Shown: positions 32,798-41,969 of the stretch, piece by piece | Numbering within the stretch: the stretch's first letter is position 1 | How the letters are laid out: every line of letters starts with the position of its first letter | Assembly (NCBI RefSeq): GCF_021026345.1 | Contig: NZ_JAJNCZ010000003.1 | Coordinates: 1 to 64,000, forward strand | Length of the DNA: 64,000 bases | Source: Rhizobium sp. GN54 | Lineage (GTDB): Bacteria; Pseudomonadota; Alphaproteobacteria; Rhizobiales; Rhizobiaceae | Reading direction: 5' to 3' | Position numbers and translations under genes: made by a program | The notes under the pieces: model-generated | The model's database searches: none | Seen by the model: the letters and a program-made list of their open reading frames with translations, nothing else | What the model was told of the DNA's origin: nothing

Positions 32798-33721
32798 TCA
32801 GGCGGCCTCGCGACGAAGCGCCTGCGCCATGCAATGGATGCCGCCGCCCGTCTTGGAGATTTCCGCCGTGTCGACGGCCGCAACCTCGAAGCCCCGCGCC
32901 TTGAGCTGCTCGATCAGCACCTTGCTCGAGGTCGGCGCGATGATCTTGGCATTGCCGAGCGACATGAAGTTGCAGCCGAGCGCCATCGTGTCGGGGAACG
33001 GCACGTTGACGATGTCGTGGCCCTTGTCCTTCAGCCAGGTGACGATCGCCGGATCGGTGCAGTCGAGGCAGACGGCCGTCAGCTTCTCGGCGATCGGCAC
33101 GACCATCAGGTCGATATGCACGTAGTACTCGTCGATGAAGGCGAGCCGCGTCTCCCAGCCCTCCTTGTCGAACCAGTCCTTGACCTGGCGGGCGCCGTCC
33201 TCGTTGGTGCGCGCGCCACCGCAGCCGATCAGCACCACCCCGTCCTCGATCACATTGAAATCGCCGCCTTCGAAGGTGCCAGCCGTCACCATGTCGTAGA
33301 TGGGCACGCCCAGCTTCTCATAGGTGCGGATCGCCGCATAATTCTCGCCGCGCCGCCAGGGCTGGGACATCGCGGTGATGATCGCACCATAGGGTGTCAT
33401 GACAGAGGAATCGCGCGAATAGACCTGCATCGGCAGTTCCGGCGTCGGCTCGTGCCAATGGATGCGGACGCCGAAATGCTCGTAGGCTGAAACGAGTTCC
33501 TTGTGCTGCGCCTGCGCCACCTGGATGTTGCAGGGGTTCTCACGCAGGTGCTTGCGCGACAGCGACGATGTCGCCATGTGCCTAAGATAGGCCGGCGAGC
33601 CGAGCAGCACGTCGGTCAGCCTGTCGATCTCGTTGCGGAAGCCCCAGTTCTTCAGGCGTTCCGTGCCGCCCTTGAGATTGCGCCGCTGAAGGGAAAAGGG
33701 TTCGTTGAACAGTGCCGTCAT
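32798..33721 (-). CDS. Guanidino-group modifying enzyme (arginine deiminase/DDAH/amidinotransferase-like)
   Basis: This 307-residue enzyme belongs to the pentein superfamily that attacks guanidinium carbons through a cysteine. The expected catalytic elements are present: SRDSSVMTPYGAI, FEGGDFNVI (acidic residues), YVHIDLMVV (His) and GGGIHCMAQ (nucleophilic Cys near the C-terminus). Family members deiminate arginine, methylarginine or agmatine, or transfer amidino groups; the exact reaction cannot be told. The ATG at 33721 follows GGAG. It is transcribed with, and 19 nt behind, the M20 amidohydrolase gene, which suggests sequential steps in breakdown of one substrate. Confidence 0.85.
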   Translation of the reverse strand: MTALFNEPFSLQRRNLKGGTERLKNWGFRNEIDRLTDVLLGSPAYLRHMATSSLSRKHLRENPCNIQVAQAQHKELVSAYEHFGVRIHWHEPTPELPMQVYSRDSSVMTPYGAIITAMSQPWRRGENYAAIRTYEKLGVPIYDMVTAGTFEGGDFNVIEDGVVLIGCGGARTNEDGARQVKDWFDKEGWETRLAFIDEYYVHIDLMVVPIAEKLTAVCLDCTDPAIVTWLKDKGHDIVNVPFPDTMALGCNFMSLGNAKIIAPTSSKVLIEQLKARGFEVAAVDTAEISKTGGGIHCMAQALRREAA

Positions 33722-33740
33722 CGTCGTTTTCTCCAGGCGT

Positions 33741-35318
33741 TCAAAGGGAAGGGATCCACCAGTCGCGGCCGCGCGGCGTGGTGACATATTCGGGCCAGCG
33801 GAAGCCGGTCGGCGGGTCGTAGTCGCAAAGCGGCGCGATCCACCTGCTGCCGCCGACCCCGCCGCCGGTGCGCTCCCGGAACTCGTCCATCGCCGCCTTT
33901 CGCGCCGCCTCGTCCTCCAGCAGCCGCAGGGCGGAACTTGCGAGGATCTTGGCGGCAGTCGTCACCATCGGGTCGATCGTCGCGGGAATGCCGCCCAGCG
34001 CATTCATCACCCAGGCCGGATAGCGATATCCGGCAGGCGCCCGCAGCGCCGGACGGGCGACATAGAAGCGGGCGAGCGGCGCATGCCAGGACATGTCGGT
34101 ATAGTCGTCCGACGTCGAATTGCGCTGCGACGGCGGCAGGTCGCGCCGCAGGATCGCCTCCGCCTCCTGCGGCGCAATCAACTGCTCCAGTTCATCGATG
34201 AACGGTCGATCCATGGGCTCGAGGCCGCAATTTTTCTGGATCGCACGCGCCACGCTGCGGGCCTCCTCGCCGAAGCCCGGCGCGCCCACGTCCTGCATCA
34301 CCTCCCAGACGAGGCCGGCCATCGCATGGTTGGCGAGACCGGGGCGCGACTTGCACACCCAGTGTCGTTCGAAGCGGCAGCCGGTCATGTCGGCAGCGGC
34401 CTGCGCATTTCTGTCGAGCACCGCCGTCACCTGCTCGGCCATGGCGACGGTCGGCACGCGCATCATGTACTGGATCTCGGCGAGCCCGGCCGGAAGGTTG
34501 TCCGCCGTCGCCTGTCCGGCCGTCAGGATCGCCTCGCTGATCGACCAGCCTCCCTGATGCGGCAGCATGGAATCGCGCAGGGCCTTGGACGACTGGTACA
34601 TCGTCATCAGCGCGTCGTTCGCCCCCGGCGCTCGTACGGCCGAATGCGACTGCGGGATCGGCGCGCCGTCATGCGCCTCGCGTAGCCACGCCTCCGGCTC
34701 GTCGCAGACGAAGCGGTAGATCATCGAGTAGGCCGCGCCGCAATGCGTGTCCCAGCGCACCGTGTTGCACATCGGCAGCATGTAGAACGGATGGAAGGAC
34801 AGGATCGCATCCAGCCCGTCATAATACCCCTTCGCCGCATGGATCGGCTTGGACCCGCGCACTTTCTCCGCCGGCTCGCCGGTGAAGCGCAGCGTCCCGC
34901 CGATGCCGTATCGCTCCATCGCCGCCTTCGTCGCCAACAGCCCGCCGAGGCCGGCGATCCCGAGGCCCGAATGCGGATCGGTGTGACCGCCGGCATGGAC
35001 CGACAGCCCGTCGCGCGGCATCCGGTTCGTCGCTGCCGCCTGGCAGTTTCCGGGCACGGCGTCGTATTCGGCATAGAGGCCGATCGAGGGACCCGGCCCG
35101 TTCGACCACGTGGCGGCAAAGGCCGTCGGCATGCCGGCGGACCCCTCCTCGACGGAGAAGCCATGGGCGCGAAGAGTGCGCACGTACCACTCGGCCGAGC
35201 GATATTCACGCCATGCGGTCTCGCCGAAATCGAAGATCGTCGCGGTCCAGCCCGAGAGTTCGCCACGCATGGCATCCAGATGATCGAGCGCGTGGGACTG
35301 GGCGGCAGAGCGGGGCAT
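33741..35318 (-). CDS. M20 family amidohydrolase (AbgB-like)
   Basis: This 525-residue metallo-amidohydrolase resembles p-aminobenzoyl-glutamate hydrolase subunit AbgB and related amidases. The two-metal centre is visible in AEYDAVPGNCQ, GGHTDPHSGLGIAG and FTGEPAEKVRGSKP, with a lid/dimerisation domain in the middle and a late HAPLARFYV histidine region. There is no signal peptide, so it acts in the cytoplasm. The ATG at 35318 has AAGGAG upstream. It heads a two-gene operon with the guanidino-modifying enzyme and is divergent from a LysR regulator, its probable controller. The amide substrate is unknown. Confidence 0.88.
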   Translation of the reverse strand: MPRSAAQSHALDHLDAMRGELSGWTATIFDFGETAWREYRSAEWYVRTLRAHGFSVEEGSAGMPTAFAATWSNGPGPSIGLYAEYDAVPGNCQAAATNRMPRDGLSVHAGGHTDPHSGLGIAGLGGLLATKAAMERYGIGGTLRFTGEPAEKVRGSKPIHAAKGYYDGLDAILSFHPFYMLPMCNTVRWDTHCGAAYSMIYRFVCDEPEAWLREAHDGAPIPQSHSAVRAPGANDALMTMYQSSKALRDSMLPHQGGWSISEAILTAGQATADNLPAGLAEIQYMMRVPTVAMAEQVTAVLDRNAQAAADMTGCRFERHWVCKSRPGLANHAMAGLVWEVMQDVGAPGFGEEARSVARAIQKNCGLEPMDRPFIDELEQLIAPQEAEAILRRDLPPSQRNSTSDDYTDMSWHAPLARFYVARPALRAPAGYRYPAWVMNALGGIPATIDPMVTTAAKILASSALRLLEDEAARKAAMDEFRERTGGGVGGSRWIAPLCDYDPPTGFRWPEYVTTPRGRDWWIPSL

Positions 35319-35398
35319 GTCGTTCTCCTTGCGCCGGCCACTACAACGCACTTCGAAATTCCGAAAAAGTGAAATATCTTCCAACGATCGACAAATTC

Positions 35399-35425
35399 CG
35401 TTCACCTTTGCTCACGAATTGAACG
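35399..35425. promoter_or_regulatory. Candidate LysR operator (inverted repeat)
   Basis: CGTTCA at 35399-35404 and TGAACG at 35420-35425 form a perfect 6-bp inverted repeat with a 15-bp spacer, in the AT-rich gap between the divergent M20 amidohydrolase and LysR genes. The spacing is plausible for a LysR dimer site and would allow autoregulation. A second small repeat, TTCG-N6-CGAA, lies at 35352-35365. Confidence 0.35.
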
Positions 35426-35444
35426 GCGACATGGAGCCGGCGGC

Positions 35445-36350
35445 ATGAGACATCTTCCCTCGACGCAATCCCTGAGGGCACTCGACAGCTTCGCCCGCCA
35501 CGGCTCCGTCTGGAAGGCCGCCGACGAGCTCAACCTGACCCGCAGCGCCGTCAGCCACCAGTTGCGGCTGCTGGAGCGCGACCTCGGCTTCCAGCTCCTG
35601 AACCGGGTCGGAACGCGGATCGAGCTGACCGAGCAGGGCATGGGCTACGCGCTCGACGTCCGTCGCGCCCTGAACACCATTTCGGGCTCGGCCGCCCGCC
35701 ACGCCAGCCGGGGCGTGAGCGGCACCATCAACGTCTGCTGCACCCCCGGCTTCGCCTCGAGCTGGCTGTGCGCCAGGATCTCCGATTTCCGCGAGGCGCA
35801 CCCCGACGTCCGGCTGACGATCCAGACCCCGCACCGGCTGGACGACGTGAGCAACCCGGACGTCGACGTCTTCATCGCCTTCGGCACCGGCTACTGGCCC
35901 GACATGCAGGTGGAACTCCTGAAGGAGGTGGACTTCACGCCGCTGTGCAGCCCGGTCCTGCTGAACAAGGTGACGAGCCTCACCGATCCCGCCGACCTGC
36001 AGAGAGCCTGCCTGCTGCACCTCGTCGACGACGCCGACTGGGAGAACTGGCTGACGGTCGCCGGCGTCGACCCCGCGCTTTCGCGAAGCGGCATCACCTT
36101 CTCCGACATGAACCTCGTCTATTCGGCCGCGATGTCGGCGCAAGGGGTGGCGATGGGCGACGAATTCATCTGCCGGGGCGCCATGGCCAATGGCATGCTC
36201 GTCCGCCCGTTCGACATCAAGATCAAGTCGAACAACGCCTACTATCTGGTCGTCTCCGACGCCAAGGCGGACACGTCCTCGGTCAACGCCTTTGCCGACT
36301 GGCTCCGGGAAGAGGTGATGAAAAATGACGCAGGGCCGATGGCCGTATAA
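35445..36350 (+). CDS. LysR family regulator (GcvA-like)
   Basis: This 301-residue regulator opens with MRHLPSTQSLRALDSFARHGS and a helix-turn-helix (AADELNLTRSAVSHQLRLLERDLG), the N-terminal style of the GcvA/AmpR subgroup, followed by a substrate-binding effector domain. It lies between the divergent amidohydrolase operon and the polyamine-type ABC importer that follows on its own strand, so it is well placed to control both. The inducer is unknown, possibly the imported compound. Confidence 0.92.
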   Translation: MRHLPSTQSLRALDSFARHGSVWKAADELNLTRSAVSHQLRLLERDLGFQLLNRVGTRIELTEQGMGYALDVRRALNTISGSAARHASRGVSGTINVCCTPGFASSWLCARISDFREAHPDVRLTIQTPHRLDDVSNPDVDVFIAFGTGYWPDMQVELLKEVDFTPLCSPVLLNKVTSLTDPADLQRACLLHLVDDADWENWLTVAGVDPALSRSGITFSDMNLVYSAAMSAQGVAMGDEFICRGAMANGMLVRPFDIKIKSNNAYYLVVSDAKADTSSVNAFADWLREEVMKNDAGPMAV

Positions 36351-36460
36351 CTGCGAGGCGAGCCTCCTTTGGTGAATTCCATTTGCCGAGCGGACTAAAA
36401 TAATTTGTTTGTGCTCGCCGGGCTTGCTTCGTACTGTCTTCACGCAAAGAGGGACGGCTA

Positions 36461-37534
36461 ATGCAGATCGCGAAGCAGGCGGCTGAACTGACCGCTCAGG
36501 GAATTGGCAGGGCCTATGGTGACTTCCACGCCCTCGACGATATCTCCCTGACGATCGGCCGCGGTGAGTTCCTCACGCTTCTTGGGCCGTCCGGTTCCGG
36601 CAAGACAACTTTCCTGATGATCCTCGCCGGCTTCGACAGGCCGACATCCGGCACGCTGTTCAAGGACGGCGCCGACATCACCCGCCTTCCGGCGGAAAAG
36701 CGCGCCTTCGGCATGGTCTTCCAGGGCTACGCGCTCTTTCCCCACATGTCGGTGGAGAAGAACATCGCCTTTCCCTTGCAGATCCAGGGACGGCCGGGAG
36801 CGGAGATCCAGTCCCGCGTCGACGACATGATCGATCGCGTCGGCCTGCGCGGCCACGAGAAGAAGCGGCCCGCCGATCTCTCCGGCGGCCAGCAGCAGCG
36901 CGTGGCGCTGGCGCGCGCGTTGGTCTTCGGCCCTTCCGTGCTCCTGCTCGACGAACCCTTCTCGGCGCTCGACAAGAACCTGCGCGGCTCCATGCAGGAC
37001 GAGGTCCGGCGTCTCCACCAGGAGACCGGAACGACCTTCGTCTTCGTCACCCACGACCAGTCGGAGGCGCTGGCGCTGTCGACCCGGGTCGCGATCTTCA
37101 ACCAGGGCAAACTGCAGCAGGTGGCAAGCCCTCGCGACATCTACGAGCGCCCCGCCAACCGCTTCGTCGCCGAGTTCCTGGGCGACATCAACATCCTGCC
37201 GCTGGCCGGCGCCGCCATGAACGGCAACGGCGCGGTGGCCCGCTGCGGCGAGCAGCAGATCCGCATCGCCAGCGCCGCCGGCGCGCCCACCGCCCACCTC
37301 GCGATCCGCCCCGAGCACATGGCGCTTTCCGCCGAGCGCCCGGCCGCCGGCAACGCGCTGCCGGTGATGATCGAGACCGTCACCTATCTCGGACCGATGA
37401 CCCGCTTCGCCGCGCGCGTGGACGCCGGCCCCTCGCTGGTGCTGGAAACGCCGACGCACGCCGCGACGCCGAACCTCGTTCCGGGCAGTCACGCCTGGGT
37501 CAGCTGGAAGGAGGAGCAGGGCTACTTCCTCTAG
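36461..37534 (+). CDS. ABC transporter ATP-binding protein (PotA-like)
   Basis: This 357-residue ATPase powers the importer encoded downstream. It shows Walker [11 protein letters not shown], the Q-loop, the signature [16 protein letters not shown], Walker [13 protein letters not shown], and the H-loop FVTHDQSEA. A C-terminal TOBE domain (about 275-355) matches the spermidine/putrescine or iron-type (PotA/FbpC) class. It is the first gene of the importer operon and starts 110 bp after the LysR stop. Its substrate follows from the cluster, not from this protein. Confidence 0.93.
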   Translation: MQIAKQAAELTAQGIGRAYGDFHALDDISLTIGRGEFLTLLGPSGSGKTTFLMILAGFDRPTSGTLFKDGADITRLPAEKRAFGMVFQGYALFPHMSVEKNIAFPLQIQGRPGAEIQSRVDDMIDRVGLRGHEKKRPADLSGGQQQRVALARALVFGPSVLLLDEPFSALDKNLRGSMQDEVRRLHQETGTTFVFVTHDQSEALALSTRVAIFNQGKLQQVASPRDIYERPANRFVAEFLGDINILPLAGAAMNGNGAVARCGEQQIRIASAAGAPTAHLAIRPEHMALSAERPAAGNALPVMIETVTYLGPMTRFAARVDAGPSLVLETPTHAATPNLVPGSHAWVSWKEEQGYFL

Positions 37535-37613
37535 GAGCCTGGCGGGCTCGCTCAGGCGAAATCCGGACGATCGAAATCAAGCATGCCAATCATAACAATA
37601 TGAGGTGAACAAC

Positions 37614-38729
37614 ATGACTGACCGTTTCGAGAAAGATTGCCTTGAAATCCTGGAGAAGAAGGTCGCGCGAGGGGAGCTATCGCGCCGCCGCTTCGCCCAG
37701 ATCGCCGCGTTCCTGATCGTCGGCGCGCCGGCCGCGCTGAAGGCCAAGGGCGCCATGGCCGCCGCCGACGAACTCGTCTTCGTCAACTGGGGCGGCGATG
37801 CGGGAACGGCCTACGACAAGGCCTACGGCGCGCCCTTTAAGGAGGAGACCGGCATCACCGTCAAGCAGGACGGCTCCGGCCCGACGGAGGGTGCGGTCCA
37901 GGCGCAGTTCGAAAGCGGCTCGCCCACCTGGGACATCGTCGACATCGATCCCTTCTCGGCAGAAGCGCTCGGCAAGAAGGGCATGATGGAACCGATCGAC
38001 TATACGATCGTCGACAAGGCCAAGATGCGCCCGGGCTTCGGCTGGGAATATGCCGCTTCCTCCTACTTCTTCTCCTACATCATCGCCTACGACGCCTCGA
38101 AGTTCGGCGACAAGGTGCCGACGGGCATGGCCGATTTCTTCGACGTGGAGAAGTTCCCCGGCAAGCGCTCGCTCTACAAGTGGGGTGCAGGCATGTGGGA
38201 AGCGGCGCTGCTCGCCGACGGCGTCCCCGCCGACAAGCTCTACCCGCTCGACCTCGACCGCGCCCACAAGAAGATCGCCGACTTCAAGGACAACATCGTC
38301 TCCTTCTGGGGCGGCGGCTCGGAAAGCCAGTCGGTGCTCCTGAACGGCGAAGCCTCGATGGCGCTGATCTGGTCTACCCGCGCCAGCCTGATCGAGAAGG
38401 ATTCCGGCGATACGATCAAGTTCGTCTGGGATCAGGGCCTGATCTCGCCGGGTGCCATGGGCGTGATCAAGGGCAATCCGGGCGGCAAGGAAAACGCGAT
38501 GAAGTTCATCGCTTCCGCGCAGGTTCCCGAAAAGCAGGTGATCATGTTCGACATGCTCGGCCAGGGTCCGGCCAACCCGGCGGCCGACGCCCTGCTCAAT
38601 CCCGAGCAGGCGCGCCTCAACCCGGTGGATCCGGCCAACATGTCCAAGCAGATCCCCCTCGACATGGCCTGGTACGAAACCAACTACGGCCCCGCCCTCG
38701 ACGCCTATACCAAGGTGATCTCGGCCTGA
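37614..38729 (+). CDS. Polyamine-type ABC transporter substrate-binding protein (Tat-exported)
   Basis: This 371-residue periplasmic binding protein has a twin-arginine signal (ELSRRRFAQIAAFLIVGAPA, near residues 21-40) after an unusually long charged N-terminus, so it is likely exported folded. The mature part matches the PotD/PotF-like class (ELVFVNWGGDAGTAYDKAYGAPFKEETGI split, PSGLEKDSGD-like region IEKDSGDTIKFVWDQGLISPG). The ATG at 37614 has GAGGTG upstream; a GTG at 37605 is part of that ribosome site. It is followed by a RIME-like repeat before the permease genes. Confidence 0.9.
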   Translation: MTDRFEKDCLEILEKKVARGELSRRRFAQIAAFLIVGAPAALKAKGAMAAADELVFVNWGGDAGTAYDKAYGAPFKEETGITVKQDGSGPTEGAVQAQFESGSPTWDIVDIDPFSAEALGKKGMMEPIDYTIVDKAKMRPGFGWEYAASSYFFSYIIAYDASKFGDKVPTGMADFFDVEKFPGKRSLYKWGAGMWEAALLADGVPADKLYPLDLDRAHKKIADFKDNIVSFWGGGSESQSVLLNGEASMALIWSTRASLIEKDSGDTIKFVWDQGLISPGAMGVIKGNPGGKENAMKFIASAQVPEKQVIMFDMLGQGPANPAADALLNPEQARLNPVDPANMSKQIPLDMAWYETNYGPALDAYTKVISA

Positions 38730-38792
38730 TCGGAGGGCGCGGCCCATCCGCCAGGGTGGGCATCTCCGGAAACGCCTGATCCTGTCCGAAGG

Positions 38793-38910
38793 CCCCCTCA
38801 TCCGGCCTTCGGCCACCTTCTCCCCGGTGGGGAGAAGGGGAAGGCGCCGCGCCACGATCTCCCTCTTCTCCCACCGGGGAGAAGGTGGCCCAAAGGGCCG
38901 GATGAGGGGG
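38793..38910. repeat. RIME-like palindromic intergenic element
   Basis: This 118-bp element has perfect 15-bp terminal inverted repeats (CCCCCTCATCCGGCC and its complement) and internal inverted copies of the CACCTTCTCCCC/GGGGAGAAGGTGG motif. This is the layout of the rhizobial RIME intergenic mosaic elements. It lies between the binding-protein gene and the first permease gene of one operon, so its RNA would form a strong hairpin within the transcript. The family assignment is from memory of the motif; copy number elsewhere in the genome is not visible. Confidence 0.75.
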
Positions 38911-38962
38911 GAAGCGCCGGGACCTCGTTGAAATACGGAAGCCTGCGAAAACGGAACAGACA

Positions 38963-39787
38963 ATGCGTAACATCCTGAAGCCAGCCCTGCTCGTCGGTCC
39001 GCTCCTGCTCTTCCTCGCGGCCGCCTATGTCGTGCCGTTTCTCGGTGTCGTCAGCTGGAGCTTCACGCTGCCCGAACCGGGCCTGCAGAACTACGCGAAC
39101 GCCCTGACCGACGAACTGATCCTCTCCGTTTTCCTGCGCACCTTCCGCATCTGCCTCTTCGTCACCGTCTTTGCGGTGGTCGCCGCCTATGCAATCGCGC
39201 TCGTCTGGGTGCGGGGCACGCCCGGCCAGCGGCTGGCCGCCGAAGTCTGCATCCTCATTCCCTTCTGGATCTCGGTGCTGACGCGCGCCTTCGGCTGGGT
39301 GGCCCTGCTCTCCAATCGCGGACTGATCAACACCTGGCTGACACAGCTCGGGGTGATCTCCGAACCCTTGACGCTGGTGCGCAACGAATTCGGCGTCATC
39401 CTCGGCATGACGCATTTCCTCATTCCCTTCGCCGTCTTCCCGATCGCCTCGGCCATGCGCAGTCTCGACGAGCGCGTGCTGCTCGCCGCCCGCGGCATGG
39501 GCGCCTCGCGCACCCGCACCTTCTGGCAGGTGTTCCTGCCGATGACCGCCCCGGGCGTCCTCGGCGCCGCCATCATCGTCTTCGTCTTCTCGCTCGGCTT
39601 CTTCATCACGCCGGCGATCCTGGGCGGCGGCCGGTCGGTCATGGCGGCGGAGCTGATCTACCTGCGTATCTTCCAGAGCCCGAACTGGGGACTTGGAGCG
39701 GCGATCAGCGTGTTGATGATGGTGGTCGTCGGGCTGCTGCTCGGCCTGTTGATGCGCTATGCCCGTCCGAAGAGCATGTTGAGCTGA
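38963..39787 (+). CDS. ABC transporter permease (PotB-like)
   Basis: This 274-residue inner-membrane protein has about six membrane helices and the binding-protein-dependent permease EAA-like loop RVLLAARGMGASRTRTFWQVFLPMTAPGVLGA. It matches the PotB/PotH position of polyamine-type importers. It is 13 nt upstream of the second permease gene. It is separated from the binding-protein gene by 233 bp that hold a RIME-like element, but still belongs to the same functional set. Confidence 0.92.
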   Translation: MRNILKPALLVGPLLLFLAAAYVVPFLGVVSWSFTLPEPGLQNYANALTDELILSVFLRTFRICLFVTVFAVVAAYAIALVWVRGTPGQRLAAEVCILIPFWISVLTRAFGWVALLSNRGLINTWLTQLGVISEPLTLVRNEFGVILGMTHFLIPFAVFPIASAMRSLDERVLLAARGMGASRTRTFWQVFLPMTAPGVLGAAIIVFVFSLGFFITPAILGGGRSVMAAELIYLRIFQSPNWGLGAAISVLMMVVVGLLLGLLMRYARPKSMLS

Positions 39788-39800
39788 GCGAGGTCGTCCC

Positions 39801-40604
39801 ATGTACAAGCCCGGCCCCCTCGCCCTCGTCCTCGCAGCCTTCGTGGCGATCTTCCTGCTGCTGCCGCTCTTTGCCGTGGTCCCCGTATCCTTCACGCCCG
39901 CCCGGTTCCTGACCATGCCGAGCGGCAACTGGTCGCTGCGCCACTACCAGGCGCTCGTCGACAACCCGGCCTGGCTTCAGGCCACCCTGCTGTCGGTCCG
40001 CATCGCGCTCCTGAGCGCTACGATCTCGACGGCACTGGCGCTCGCCTTCAGCCTCGGCCTGTGGATGTACCGCCCCTGGATCGCAAGCCTCCTGATCGGC
40101 TTCGTGCTGATGCCGATGGTGGCTCCGCCGGTCGTCTCGGCGATCACGCTCTACTTCTTCCTGACGTCGCTCTCCCGCCTCAACGGCCTCGTCGGCTACG
40201 ACACCACGCTCGGTGTGGCGCTGGCGCATTCGGTGATGATCGTGCCCTTCGCCGTCGTCCTGATCATGGTGGCGCTGGCCCAGGTGGACCGCCGCATCGA
40301 CCTCGCCGCCCGCGGCTTCGGCGCCGGCGTCTTCCAGCGCATCTTCCGGGTGATCGTCCCCAACATCCGCTTCGGCCTGCTGACCGCCTTCTTCCTCGCC
40401 TTCGTGCTGTCCTGGGAAGAGATCGGCGTGACCCTGTTCATCACCTCGGTCAACGCCGTCACCCTGCCGCGGATGATGTGGATGGGCCTGCGCGACAATA
40501 TCGACCCGGCAATCGCCGCGATCTCGGTGGTGCTGATCGTCGTCGTGATCGCCGTGATCCTCGGCAAGACTGCGATCACGGCGCTGGCGGCGAAGCGGCA
40601 ATAG
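39801..40604 (+). CDS. ABC transporter permease (PotC-like)
   Basis: This 267-residue protein has six predicted membrane helices and the permease loop RIDLAARGFGAGVFQRIFRVIVPNIRFGLL. It pairs with the upstream permease to form the channel of the polyamine-type importer. It ends 15 bp before the convergent dctD gene, which closes the importer operon. The substrate is unknown; the adjacent guanidino- and amide-cleaving enzymes suggest a cationic nitrogen compound. Confidence 0.92.
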   Translation: MYKPGPLALVLAAFVAIFLLLPLFAVVPVSFTPARFLTMPSGNWSLRHYQALVDNPAWLQATLLSVRIALLSATISTALALAFSLGLWMYRPWIASLLIGFVLMPMVAPPVVSAITLYFFLTSLSRLNGLVGYDTTLGVALAHSVMIVPFAVVLIMVALAQVDRRIDLAARGFGAGVFQRIFRVIVPNIRFGLLTAFFLAFVLSWEEIGVTLFITSVNAVTLPRMMWMGLRDNIDPAIAAISVVLIVVVIAVILGKTAITALAAKRQ

Positions 40605-40619
40605 CACCGGGCCGGCCGC

Positions 40620-41969
40620 TCAGCCCTTCTTGCCGGCGTAGTCGCTCCGGACGATGCCGTGACGCTGCAGCTTGTCGTAGAAAGTCTTGCGCGGCACGCC
40701 GAGGGCCGCAAGCGACTGCTGCACGTCGCCCCCGTGCGATCTCAGCGTTTCCCGTATGATCTCCGCCTCGAAGCGCTCCAGCCGTTCCGGCAGCGGCACT
40801 GCTTCGGCCGCCGCTGCCTTCCCCGCACCGGACACCTCCTCCGGCTGCATCCCGAGCACGATGCGCTCGGCGAAATGCGACAGCTCGCGCACGTTGCCGG
40901 GCCAGGCATGCTCCGACAGATGCCGGCTGACGGCGGCCGAAAGCTGCGGCAGGTCGCGGCCGAAGCGCTTTGCCGCCCGTTCGGCAAAATAGCCGAACAG
41001 CAGGGGCACGTCGTCCCGCCGCTCGCGCAGCGGCGGAATGGCGAGGCTGACCACGTTGAGCCGGTAGTAGAGGTCCTCGCGAAAGTCCCCGCGCTGCGCG
41101 GGGTCGCCGAGATCGACCTTGGCGGCGGCGACCACGCGCAGGTCCACCGGCCGCACCTCGTTCGTGCCGAGCGGGGTCACCTCGCGCATCTCCAGCACCC
41201 GCAGCATCCTCACCTGGCTCTCCGGCGGCATGCTTTCGATCTCGTCGAGGAAGAGCGTGCCGCCGCTCGAATGCTCGATGCGGCCGATGCGCTTCTTCTG
41301 CGCACCGGTGAAGGCGCCGGGTTCGTGGCCGAAGAGTTCGCTCTCGATCACCTGCTCGGGCAGCGCGCCGCAGTTCAGCGCCACGAAATGGCCCTTCGCC
41401 CGCCGGCTCCAGCGGTGCAGCAGCGTCGCCACCACCTCCTTGCCGGTGCCGGTCTCGCCGGTGACGAGCACGTCAACATCCGTATCGGCGATCTGCCGCA
41501 GCATGTCACGCAGGCGCAGCATGGCACGCGACTGGCCGATCAGCGGCAGGTCGCCTTCCACGTCGCGCGCCGCGGCGCGCAGCCTGCGGTTCTCCATCAC
41601 CAGCGACCGCTTCTCCGCCGCCCGCCGGACGGACTGGATCAGCCGGTCGGTGGCGAACGGCTTGGTGACGAAGTCGTAGACCCCGTCCTTGATCGCCTTG
41701 ACTGCCATCGCGATGTCGCCATGGCCCGTCACCAGCACCACCGGGATTTCCGCGTCGAGCCCCTGGATCTGCGCAAAGAGCTCCAGCCCGTCCATGCCGG
41801 GCATGCGGATGTCCGAGACGACGACGCCGGGGAAATCCTCATCCAGCGCCGCGATCGCCTCCCGGCCCGAGGTGAAGGTCGTGATGTCGAAACCGGCGAG
41901 CTGCAGCGTCTGTGCCGTCGCCCGCAGCAGGTCCCGGTCGTCGTCGACGAGATGCACCGGGATCGTCAT
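40620..41969 (-). CDS. dctD: C4-dicarboxylate response regulator DctD (sigma-54 activator)
   Basis: DctD activates sigma-54 transcription of dctA after phosphorylation by DctB. The 449-residue protein has a receiver domain with phosphoacceptor Asp53 ([10 protein letters not shown]) and Lys103, a AAA+ domain with Walker A GETGTGKE and the sigma-54 contact loop GAFTGA, and a C-terminal Fis-type helix-turn-helix ([18 protein letters not shown]). The ATG at 41969 overlaps the dctB stop by 4 nt. The target is the divergent dctA promoter at about 43.97 kb. Confidence 0.95.
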   Translation of the reverse strand: MTIPVHLVDDDRDLLRATAQTLQLAGFDITTFTSGREAIAALDEDFPGVVVSDIRMPGMDGLELFAQIQGLDAEIPVVLVTGHGDIAMAVKAIKDGVYDFVTKPFATDRLIQSVRRAAEKRSLVMENRRLRAAARDVEGDLPLIGQSRAMLRLRDMLRQIADTDVDVLVTGETGTGKEVVATLLHRWSRRAKGHFVALNCGALPEQVIESELFGHEPGAFTGAQKKRIGRIEHSSGGTLFLDEIESMPPESQVRMLRVLEMREVTPLGTNEVRPVDLRVVAAAKVDLGDPAQRGDFREDLYYRLNVVSLAIPPLRERRDDVPLLFGYFAERAAKRFGRDLPQLSAAVSRHLSEHAWPGNVRELSHFAERIVLGMQPEEVSGAGKAAAAEAVPLPERLERFEAEIIRETLRSHGGDVQQSLAALGVPRKTFYDKLQRHGIVRSDYAGKKG

